64,000 nucleotides of DNA from an uncultured Dorea sp. (GTDB lineage Bacteria; Bacillota; Clostridia; Lachnospirales; Lachnospiraceae), in the NCBI GenBank assembly GCA_900543415.1, contig UQRE01000005.1:12396-76395 (forward strand). The letters run 5' to 3'. Below the pieces are notes generated by a model, which was not told the origin of the DNA, ran no database searches, and worked only from the letters and a program-made list of their open reading frames with translations. The position numbers and the translations under genes are program-made. Shown piece by piece: positions 18,094 to 25,195 of the stretch (position 1 is the stretch's first letter; every line of letters starts with the position of its first letter).

Positions 18094-18788
18094 GAAATAG
18101 TATTGTTGCAATTATATGTGTTCTTGTGTTTTCGCTGACCGCTTGCGGAAGTGATGCGGCATCCTCTGCGGATAGTTCGGGGAAGGTGCAAAAAACACAA
18201 AATACAGATAATAGTGTAAACGCAGATCAGGAGAAAGAGGATAAAACTAAGAAAGCGCAGGAAGAGATTCCTGCCGATCTTCTTCCGGCGGGAGAAAATG
18301 AAGAGGCAGAGGAGACTGCTTCCGATCAGATGGAAATTGTGGAGGAAGATGGAACCGTTCACAATGCAAAGAAATCACTCGCTGGTAAGAACAGTTCTGG
18401 TGGCAAGAATTCATCGGGAACATCAGGTTCATCAAATAGCGGCGGAAATTCGGGAGCATCAGGAAATGGTTCTTCACAATCTTCCAAGGGAACGATTGAG
18501 ATTAATTTCAGTATCGATTCCTCAAATGCGGATGGCTCGGTATCTTATTCCGCAGTTATGACACTTGACAAAGGAGCTACCGTATACGATGCTCTGGCGG
18601 CATCCGGCGTCAGTCATAGTGGAGATAGTTACATAACTGCGATTGGCGGATTAAGTGAGAAACAGTTTGGAGGACAGAGCGGATGGAAATATTATGTAAA
18701 TGGCTCAGCACCTAATAAAAGCTGTGTCGATTATACACTTCAGGATGGAGATCGTGTGCAATGGAGTTATGTACTGAAAGCATATTAA
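18081..18788 (+). CDS. DUF4430 (transcobalamin C-terminal-like) lipoprotein
   Basis: Translation starts at 18081, overlapping the preceding gene by 13 bases and preceded by GAGGAAAG. The signal peptide ends in a lipobox (FSLTAC|GSD), so cysteine 19 should carry the lipid anchor. A Ser/Gly/acidic linker of about 110 residues follows. The C-terminal domain (about 138-235) is DUF4430: GATVYDALAASG, a GGLSEKQFGG tract, SGWKYYVNG and the closing DGDRVQWSYVL. DUF4430 resembles the beta domain of transcobalamin and intrinsic factor that clasps B12. A lipid-tethered DUF4430 next to an ECF importer is a plausible substrate-delivery protein for cobamide, analogous to what BtuF does for BtuCD. That role is inferred. 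Confidence 0.85.
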   Translation: MGKIRNSIVAIICVLVFSLTACGSDAASSADSSGKVQKTQNTDNSVNADQEKEDKTKKAQEEIPADLLPAGENEEAEETASDQMEIVEEDGTVHNAKKSLAGKNSSGGKNSSGTSGSSNSGGNSGASGNGSSQSSKGTIEINFSIDSSNADGSVSYSAVMTLDKGATVYDALAASGVSHSGDSYITAIGGLSEKQFGGQSGWKYYVNGSAPNKSCVDYTLQDGDRVQWSYVLKAY

Positions 18789-19393
18789 AAGTAATCGTGC
18801 CAGTTGTTTTAATTCTGGTACAGATTCCGTTTTTTATAGCATTTGAAATGAAAAAACCAAAACCCAGAGATTTAATGCCGATTGCGGTTCTGAGCGTGAT
18901 TGGCGCTCTGGGGCGTGCGGTCTTTGCGGTGATTCCAAGCTTTAATCCGAATAGTGCGGTAGTAATTATTGCCGGTATGCAGTTTGGCCCGTTGGCAGGA
19001 TTTCTAACGGGTTCACTGTCTGCCCTTGCAAGTAATATGCTGCTTGGACAGGGGCCATGGACACTCTGGCAAATGACTGCATGGGGAATGATGGGATGTT
19101 TTGCAGGTGTATTTCAGCGCACTGGTATATTTAAGCATCGGGTACTCTTGTATTCGTATGGATTTCTCTCAGGAATATTATTCGGATGGTTTATGAATTT
19201 GCAGTATTTGATCGGATATGTGTATCCGCTGACAATGGGAGCGGTCATTGCGTCCTGTGTTGCAAGCATTACCTTTGATCTGGCGCATGGAATTTCAACA
19301 TTAATCTTTTTATTCATATTAGAAAGACCGTGGGGGAAAAAGCTGAAGCGGTTAAAGGTAAAATATGGAATTTTAGACATAAGGAGGGAATAG
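18761..19393 (+). CDS. ECF transporter S component, CbrT-like cobalamin binder
   Basis: This 210-residue membrane protein of about six helices starts at 18761 inside the end of the lipoprotein gene (28-base overlap; GGATGGAG upstream). Landmarks of cobalamin-type S components are present: ALGRAVFAVIPSFNP in the first helices, MQFGPLAGFLTGSLSAL, and GQGPWTLWQMTAWGMMGC. S components bind the vitamin in the membrane and associate with an EcfT-EcfA module. Unlike group II S components, this one has its own T and A genes directly downstream, so the module is dedicated. Specificity for cobamide is supported by the riboswitch and by family resemblance to CbrT, not by experiment. Confidence 0.85.
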   Translation: MELCTESILKVIVPVVLILVQIPFFIAFEMKKPKPRDLMPIAVLSVIGALGRAVFAVIPSFNPNSAVVIIAGMQFGPLAGFLTGSLSALASNMLLGQGPWTLWQMTAWGMMGCFAGVFQRTGIFKHRVLLYSYGFLSGILFGWFMNLQYLIGYVYPLTMGAVIASCVASITFDLAHGISTLIFLFILERPWGKKLKRLKVKYGILDIRRE

Positions 19394-19395
19394 AG

Positions 19396-20280
19396 ATGTA
19401 TGTTCGTCCATTTACATTATTTTCAACAGTGCATCCGGCTCTCCTTCTTTTTTATGCGTTAGGAGCACCGGTGCTTGCCATGTTCGGAAACAATCCGGTG
19501 ACAATGGGCGTGATGTTTTTGTGCGCGGTGTCTGTGCACTGGTTTTATCTTGGCGGAGCGTCCACGAAGGATGGATTGAAAGGAATTTTATTTGTAGTGA
19601 TTTTTGTTTCTGCGTTAAATATGCTGTCAAATCCAATGGGGGTTACAGAGTTATTTAAGATCGGAAGTAGATTGTTTACTCTGGAAAGCATGTGCTATGG
19701 ATTGATGAACGGACTTATGCTGGGAACGGTAATTTTATGGTTCCGATGCTTTACTGCAATTGTGCCCAATGATAAATTTCTGTATTTGTTTGGGCGAAGA
19801 TTCCAGACAGTGGCACTGCTATTGTCTATGATCCTGAAGCCTTTCCCGGAGACTCGATATAAGATCCGCTGCATCCATGCGGCGCAGATGGTGGAGGATG
19901 GAGAGGAGAAACAGTCGCCAAAAGTTCGCTTTTCCAGAAGTATGAGGCAGATGTCGAGCCTTCTTGAGTGGAGTATGGAAGATGGAATAGAGACTGCGGA
20001 TGCAATGAAAGCGAGAGGATATGGAGAAGGAAGGAGAAGTTCTTACCAGAAGTACCGGTTTTATCATTTTGATATTGCTTTTTTAATAATGATGGTGATT
20101 TTATATATAGCAGCTATCTGTGAAGTGGTAGGAACAGGGGAAGCCTTTTCTTATTACCCGACGTTACATTGGACAGTTCGAAAGTGGTATGTAGAAGGGA
20201 TAGGAGCTATATTGCTTGTTGCATTTTTGCTGCTGCCCATTGGAACAGAAGTATTCCGAAAAGGAGGAAGAACGTCATGA
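19396..20280 (+). CDS. ecfT: ECF transporter T component (EcfT)
   Basis: The ATG at 19396 follows an ideal AAGGAGGG site 7 bases upstream, 2 bases after the S-component stop. The 294-residue protein has N-terminal membrane helices, a long cytoplasmic coupling region (about 145-215) and C-terminal helices. The coupling region carries the Ala-Arg-Gly motif of EcfT proteins (DAMKARGYGEGRR) that docks onto the ATPases. It is the scaffold that joins the S component to the ATPase pair. The stop overlaps the start of the ATPase gene (ATGA), showing translational coupling. Confidence 0.9.
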   Translation: MYVRPFTLFSTVHPALLLFYALGAPVLAMFGNNPVTMGVMFLCAVSVHWFYLGGASTKDGLKGILFVVIFVSALNMLSNPMGVTELFKIGSRLFTLESMCYGLMNGLMLGTVILWFRCFTAIVPNDKFLYLFGRRFQTVALLLSMILKPFPETRYKIRCIHAAQMVEDGEEKQSPKVRFSRSMRQMSSLLEWSMEDGIETADAMKARGYGEGRRSSYQKYRFYHFDIAFLIMMVILYIAAICEVVGTGEAFSYYPTLHWTVRKWYVEGIGAILLVAFLLLPIGTEVFRKGGRTS

Positions 20281-21848
20281 GCGTTATGGATATAAAGGGT
20301 TTGACATTTGCATATCCAAGTGGAAAAGAAATTCTGCACGGAATTGATCTGACAATTGAGGAAGGAGAATTTGTTCTTCTATGTGGACCGTCGGGGTGTG
20401 GGAAGACAACATTTCTTCGTTGTATGAAAGCAGAAATTGCTCCGGTGGGAGAACGAAAAGGAAGTGTGACCAAGCATTCCGCGAAAGAAGTCGGTTACGT
20501 ATTTCAAAATCCGGAGAATCAGATTGTCACTGATACGGTACGTCATGAGCTTGCGTTTGGACTTGAAAATATGGGGCTTCCTACAGAAGTGATCAGAAGG
20601 CGTGTGGCAGAAACTGCGCTGTTTTTTGGAATTGATGAATGGATCGACGCGTCGGTTCATGAGATCAGCGGCGGTCAGAAACAGCTTCTTAATCTGGCGT
20701 CCGTGATTGCTATGAGACCGAAACTTTTGCTTCTTGATGAGCCGGTCTCTCAGTTAGATCCATTGGCTAGAAAAAATTTCCTTGATGTGTTGGTGCGCGT
20801 GAACCGGGAGCTTGGTATAGCGGTTCTTTTAAGTGAGCATCACTTAGAAGAAATGCTTCCGCTTGCCGACCGCGTAATCTATATGAAAGATGGGAAATTA
20901 GAATATACAGGGGAAGTGAATGGTTATGTAAATTATGTGTTAACAAAAGAGCCGGCGTATTTGAAAGCGCTGCCGGCAGCAGTACGGATCGCATTTTCGC
21001 TGAGAGGAGTCAGCAGAGAATATCCGTTGACTGTGCGGGATGGAAGACAGTATATAGAAGATTACCTTCTTCAAATGACCGGAGATGTTAAGGATGAGAA
21101 TCGATGGGAAAATGTGAAAAAAATCTGCGTAGGGCGTACGTTTGAAAAAATACGTGGAGAAGGAATGGATAGGGAAAATGCCTGTCTTCTTGTAGATCAT
21201 ATTTGGTTTCAATATCAAAAGCAGACACCATTTATCCTAAAAGGTTTGACACTTCGAATCGAGAAAGGGGAATTTCATGTAATATTGGGAGGAAATGGAA
21301 GCGGGAAAACTACCCTTCTATCCATTCTCGGGAAACGTCAGTATGCTTCCAGAGGGAAGATTCGTTTGGGAAAAGAGAGAAAACGTCCGGTCACAGCGCT
21401 TCTTCCACAGAATCCGAAAGCAATGTTTTCAAGGGATACCGTAGAAGAAGAATTGAAAGATGCGGGATGTAGTGAAATGTTGGCGCAGTCTTTGAAGCTC
21501 ACAGAACTTAAGAATCAGCACCCATATGATCTAAGCGGAGGTGAACAGCAAAGACTAGGACTTGCCATGGTACTTTCCGGTGGACCGGAACTACTGCTTC
21601 TTGATGAGCCGACAAAAGGGCTGGATGTGGAAGCTAAAAAACAGATTGGAGATTATCTGCGTGCTTATGTGGAACAGGGGCATACGGTATTGTGTGTGAC
21701 ACACGATGTGGAGTTCGCGGCAGTCTATGCGGATGTATGCAGTCTTTTGTTTGAAGGAGAAATTTTGTCCACAGAGCCGGTGCAGACATTTTTTGAAGAT
21801 AATGCATTCTATACGACGGACTTAAGAAGGCTGATCCGGGGGATGTAG
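20277..21848 (+). CDS. Fused double ECF ATPase (EcfA1-EcfA2)
   Basis: The 523-residue protein starts at 20277 (ATGA overlap; AAGGAGGAAG upstream) and contains two complete ABC nucleotide-binding domains. The first has Walker A GPSGCGKTT at 37-45, signature SGGQ at 131 and Walker B LLLLDEPVSQLD. The second has Walker A GGNGSGKTT at 338-346, signature LSGGEQQR and Walker B LLLLDEPTKGLD. Both have the switch histidine (LLSEHH, VTHD). Most ECF systems use two separate ATPases; fusions occur in dedicated modules such as this. It powers import through the T and S components. The operon ends here and glmM has its own promoter. Confidence 0.92.
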   Translation: MSVMDIKGLTFAYPSGKEILHGIDLTIEEGEFVLLCGPSGCGKTTFLRCMKAEIAPVGERKGSVTKHSAKEVGYVFQNPENQIVTDTVRHELAFGLENMGLPTEVIRRRVAETALFFGIDEWIDASVHEISGGQKQLLNLASVIAMRPKLLLLDEPVSQLDPLARKNFLDVLVRVNRELGIAVLLSEHHLEEMLPLADRVIYMKDGKLEYTGEVNGYVNYVLTKEPAYLKALPAAVRIAFSLRGVSREYPLTVRDGRQYIEDYLLQMTGDVKDENRWENVKKICVGRTFEKIRGEGMDRENACLLVDHIWFQYQKQTPFILKGLTLRIEKGEFHVILGGNGSGKTTLLSILGKRQYASRGKIRLGKERKRPVTALLPQNPKAMFSRDTVEEELKDAGCSEMLAQSLKLTELKNQHPYDLSGGEQQRLGLAMVLSGGPELLLLDEPTKGLDVEAKKQIGDYLRAYVEQGHTVLCVTHDVEFAAVYADVCSLLFEGEILSTEPVQTFFEDNAFYTTDLRRLIRGM

Positions 21849-21881
21849 GGCGGGAGAGAATTGAGTTTTTTCATATTTTTC

Positions 21882-21910
21882 TTGCATATCTTATAAAAAA
21901 GCTATATAAT
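21882..21910 (+). promoter_or_regulatory. Promoter of glmM
   Basis: TTGCAT (21882-21887) and a perfect TATAAT (21905-21910) are 17 bases apart, 69 bases before the start codon. Confidence 0.78.
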
Positions 21911-21978
21911 AACAGACGTGCAAAGCTGATTGTGCAAAAAAAACGGTAAATAAGCCAAATGAAAAAGGAGATTTCACT

Positions 21979-23325
21979 ATGGGAAAATATTTTGGAACAG
22001 ACGGATTCCGTGGAGAAGCCAATGAAGTATTGACAGTAGAACATGCATTTAAGGTAGGCCGCTTCCTCGGATGGTATTACGGACGAGATCATAAAGCCCG
22101 TGTAGTGATTGGAAAAGATACAAGAAGAAGCAGTTATATGTTTGAATATGCGCTTGTCGCAGGACTTACCGCGTCAGGAGCGAACGTTTACCTTCTGCAT
22201 GTTACGACAACACCGAGTGTGTCTTATGTGACAAGAACTGATAATTTTGACTGTGGAATCATGATTTCTGCAAGTCACAACCCATTTTATGACAATGGAA
22301 TCAAAGTGATCAATGGAAAAGGACATAAGCTGGAAGCTGAGGTTGAGGAGAAGATTGAGGCGTATATTGACGGCGAGATTGCAGAACTTCCTTTGGCAAA
22401 GAAGGAAGAAATCGGACGTACCGTGGACTATGCAGCAGGAAGAAATCGTTATATCGGATATTTGATTTCTCTTGCAACACGTTCTTTCGAGGATATGAAA
22501 GTTGGTCTTGACTGCTCGAACGGAAGTGCATTTGCCATTGCGAAAAGTGTCTATGATGCATTGGGCGCAAAAACTTATGTGATCAACTGTGAGCCGGATG
22601 GAACAAACATTAATACGAACTGCGGTTCTACACATATTGAAGTGCTTCAGAAATACGTAAAAGACAACCAGCTGGACGTTGGATTTGCATATGATGGTGA
22701 TGCGGACCGCTGTATTGCAGTGGATGAAAACGGTAATGTGATCGACGGAGATCTGATCCTTTATATCTGTGGAAAATATTTAAAAGAAAACGGAAGATTG
22801 AACGGAAACACCATTGTGACAACGATTATGTCAAATTTAGGTCTTTACAAAGCTTGTGACAAGATTGGAATGAAATATGAAAAGACCGCAGTTGGAGACA
22901 AATATGTCTATGAAAATATGGTGAGAAACGATTACTCACTTGGCGGAGAACAGTCCGGACATATTATTTTCAGTAAACATGCCACAACCGGAGATGGAAT
23001 CTTGACTTCTCTTATGATTATGGAAGTTATACTGGAGAGAAAATTAAGCCTTGGTAAATTGGCGGAAGAAGTGAAGATCTATCCACAGCTTCTGAAAAAT
23101 GTGCGGGTAGCTGATAAACAGACTGCAAGAGAGAACAAAGAAGTCGTAAAAGCAGTCGAAGAAGTGACCAAAGCGCTTGGTGATGATGGACGTATTCTTG
23201 TAAGAGAAAGTGGAACCGAGCCGGTGCTTCGTGTAATGGTAGAAGCAGCGACAGACGAGTTGTGTGAGAAATATGTAAATCAGGTGGTAGATGTGATTAA
23301 AGCAGAAGGCTTGATTGTTGAATAA
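21979..23325 (+). CDS. glmM: Phosphoglucosamine mutase
   Basis: GlmM interconverts glucosamine-6-phosphate and glucosamine-1-phosphate for peptidoglycan precursor synthesis. The 448-residue protein begins with the diagnostic MGKYFGTDGFRG. The phosphoserine loop is ISASHNPF with S99 as the phosphorylated residue. The metal-binding loop is DGDADRC, the sugar-binding tract is GGEQSGH, and the C-terminal phosphate-binding tract is RESGTEPVLRVM. Length and motifs are standard. The gene has its own promoter and terminator. Confidence 0.96.
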   Translation: MGKYFGTDGFRGEANEVLTVEHAFKVGRFLGWYYGRDHKARVVIGKDTRRSSYMFEYALVAGLTASGANVYLLHVTTTPSVSYVTRTDNFDCGIMISASHNPFYDNGIKVINGKGHKLEAEVEEKIEAYIDGEIAELPLAKKEEIGRTVDYAAGRNRYIGYLISLATRSFEDMKVGLDCSNGSAFAIAKSVYDALGAKTYVINCEPDGTNINTNCGSTHIEVLQKYVKDNQLDVGFAYDGDADRCIAVDENGNVIDGDLILYICGKYLKENGRLNGNTIVTTIMSNLGLYKACDKIGMKYEKTAVGDKYVYENMVRNDYSLGGEQSGHIIFSKHATTGDGILTSLMIMEVILERKLSLGKLAEEVKIYPQLLKNVRVADKQTARENKEVVKAVEEVTKALGDDGRILVRESGTEPVLRVMVEAATDELCEKYVNQVVDVIKAEGLIVE

Positions 23326-23343
23326 TGAATGAAAAAGTGATTC

Positions 23344-23377
23344 GGGACAGATAAAAATCTGTCCCAGATTTTCTTTT
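23344..23377 (+). terminator. Terminator after glmM
   Basis: GGGACAGAT (23344-23352) pairs perfectly with ATCTGTCCC (23357-23365) around a 4-base loop, followed by AGATTTTCTTTT. Confidence 0.8.
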
Positions 23378-23437
23378 GCATGAGTTTTTCAAAATTGACA
23401 CATACTATAGAATCATGTGAAAAAGGAAGGAGAACTT

Positions 23438-24733
23438 ATGTATAAATATTTGCCGATTACAGATATTTACGCAAGAGAAATCTTAGATTCCCGCGGGAAT
23501 CCGACGATAGAAGTTGAAGTGCTGGCGGGAGATGAATTCTGTGGAAGAGCCGCAGTTCCATCGGGCGCATCTACGGGGCAGTTCGAGGCGTTAGAACTTC
23601 GGGATATTGAAGAACGATACGGCGGTTTGGGCGTAGAAATGGCAGTAGATCATGTCAATGCGAGAATTGCGCCGGCAATCATAGGGATGAATATTTTCGA
23701 TCAGGCGGAAATTGACGAGGTGCTTATTCAATTGGACGGAACAAAGGATAAGTCCAATTTAGGAGCGAACGCAATCTTAGGCGTTTCTATGGCAGTAGCG
23801 CGGGCGGGGGCAGCATCCCTTGGACTTCCGTTGTACGCTTATCTTGGAGGAGTAAACGCAAAAAGACTCCCTGTGCCAATGATGAATATTATAAATGGTG
23901 GAAAACATGCCGATAACAGTATCGATATTCAAGAATTTATGATTTTACCGGTTGGTGCAAGCAGCTTTAAAGAAGGTTTACGTATGTGTGCGGAAGTTTA
24001 TCACACGTTAAAGAAACTGTTGAAAGACGCAGGATTTTCCACAGCGGTTGGGGATGAAGGCGGTTTTGCACCGAACCTTCCCGATGCCAAAGCTGCTCTT
24101 CGGTGGATAAAAAATGCAGTGGAAAAAGCAGGATATCAGACAGGAAAGGATATCTGTTTTGCACTTGATATTGCAGCAACAGAATTATATGACCAGAAAT
24201 TTAAAAAGTATGTATTCGAAGGAGAAAAGACAGAACAGAGAGAAGCGGCAGTACGTTCTGCGGAAGAACTCATCGATTATTATGAAGAGTTGTTGGAAGA
24301 ATTTCCCATTGTATCATTGGAAGATCCTTTGGATGAAGAAGACTGGGATGGATGGGAACTTCTTACAACGAGACTGGGGCTTAATGTTCAACTGGTAGGA
24401 GACGACCTGTTTGTGACAAACACGAAACGTTTGCAGAAAGGAATTCATAGGAAAGCTGCCAATGCTATTTTAATAAAAGTGAATCAGATCGGTACATTGA
24501 CAGAGGCATTTGACGCCATAGAGCTGGCAAAGACATCGGGGTATCGCACGATTATTTCCCACAGGTCAGGGGAGACGGTAGATTCGTTTATTGCGGATCT
24601 TGCTGTTGCGTTTAATGCAGGGCAGATTAAGACAGGAGCTCCGTGCCGGTCAGAACGTGTGGAAAAATATAATCAATTATTGAGAATTGAAGAGCGGCTG
24701 GCGGATGTGGCAGAATATAAAAATCCATTTTAG
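23438..24733 (+). CDS. eno: Enolase
   Basis: Enolase dehydrates 2-phosphoglycerate to phosphoenolpyruvate in glycolysis. The ATG at 23438 with AAGGAAGGAG upstream gives 431 residues, the usual length; a GTG seven codons earlier lies before that site. Key tracts are intact: AREILDSRGNPT, VPSGASTGQFEALELRD, the general-base region VGDEGGFAPN, the metal ligands in LEDPLDEEDWDGW and VGDDLFVTN, the catalytic lysine in LIKVNQIGTL, and SHRSGET. It is monocistronic in appearance and followed by a repeated palindromic element. Confidence 0.97.
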   Translation: MYKYLPITDIYAREILDSRGNPTIEVEVLAGDEFCGRAAVPSGASTGQFEALELRDIEERYGGLGVEMAVDHVNARIAPAIIGMNIFDQAEIDEVLIQLDGTKDKSNLGANAILGVSMAVARAGAASLGLPLYAYLGGVNAKRLPVPMMNIINGGKHADNSIDIQEFMILPVGASSFKEGLRMCAEVYHTLKKLLKDAGFSTAVGDEGGFAPNLPDAKAALRWIKNAVEKAGYQTGKDICFALDIAATELYDQKFKKYVFEGEKTEQREAAVRSAEELIDYYEELLEEFPIVSLEDPLDEEDWDGWELLTTRLGLNVQLVGDDLFVTNTKRLQKGIHRKAANAILIKVNQIGTLTEAFDAIELAKTSGYRTIISHRSGETVDSFIADLAVAFNAGQIKTGAPCRSERVEKYNQLLRIEERLADVAEYKNPF

Positions 24734-24750
24734 GACAGGTCATTTGACAA

Positions 24751-24789
24751 TTTGGGACGTAGACTTTTGCAAAAAGGCTACGTCCCAAA
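24751..24789. repeat. GGGACGTAG palindromic element, copy 1
   Basis: Twelve-base perfect arms, TTTGGGACGTAG (24751-24762) and CTACGTCCCAAA (24778-24789), enclose ACTTTTGCAAAAAGG. The same arms, with a closely similar loop, recur in opposite orientation at 57454-57490. It sits 17 bases after the eno stop. It could act as an eno terminator, but it lacks a following T-tract, and recurrence suggests a dispersed repeat. Confidence 0.75.
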
Positions 24790-24796
24790 TTAACAC

Positions 24797-24825
24797 TTGC
24801 CATCCTCACTTCTATGTGGTACACT
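24797..24825 (+). promoter_or_regulatory. Promoter of secG
   Basis: TTGCCA (24797-24802) and TACACT (24820-24825) are 17 bases apart, starting 8 bases after the palindromic element; the secG start is 33 bases downstream. Confidence 0.6.
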
Positions 24826-24857
24826 AAGTATGGTTTATCCGCAGGAGGTGTAAAAAG

Positions 24858-25100
24858 GTGGAAATTTTAAAGACAGTTTTAATGATTATATTTGCAATAG
24901 ATTGTATCGCGTTATCTGCGATCGTATTATTACAGGAAGGTAAATCAGCAGGGCTCGGAACAATCAGCGGTATGGCAGATTCTTATTGGGGACAGAACAA
25001 GGGACGTTCTATGGAAGGCGCACTTGTGAAATCTACAAAGTTTCTGGCTGTTCTGTTTATTGTACTGGCAGCAGTGTTGAATTTAAAAGTATTTGCGTAA
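24858..25100 (+). CDS. secG: Preprotein translocase subunit SecG
   Basis: The 80-residue protein has two TM helices separated by the conserved cytoplasmic SecG loop (LLQEGKSAGLGTISG) and ends in a second hydrophobic helix. SecG joins SecYE and assists protein export. The start is a GTG at 24858 with AGGAGGTG 7 bases upstream; no in-frame ATG offers a better site. secG directly upstream of rnr and smpB is a common Firmicutes order, which strengthens the call. Confidence 0.92.
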   Translation: MEILKTVLMIIFAIDCIALSAIVLLQEGKSAGLGTISGMADSYWGQNKGRSMEGALVKSTKFLAVLFIVLAAVLNLKVFA

Positions 25101-25124
25101 GCAGAAGTATTTTAGAGAGCAATT

Positions 25125-25157
25125 GGGCACTCCTGTAAAAAGGGGTGTCTTTTTTTG
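25125..25157 (+). terminator. Terminator between secG and rnr
   Basis: GGGCACTCC pairs with GGGGTGTC through several G-T pairs and is followed by seven or more T residues (25150-25157). The T-tract is strong but the stem is moderate, so some read-through into rnr is likely. Confidence 0.65.
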
Positions 25158-25195
25158 TTTTATAAACAAGAAAGAAAAGGGAGGACTTGTAAGCA

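Noticed and set aside
23366..23437. TTGACA (23395-23400) as an eno promoter
   Set aside because: No acceptable -10 box lies 16-18 bases downstream; the TATAGA nearby is too close, so I did not annotate a promoter.
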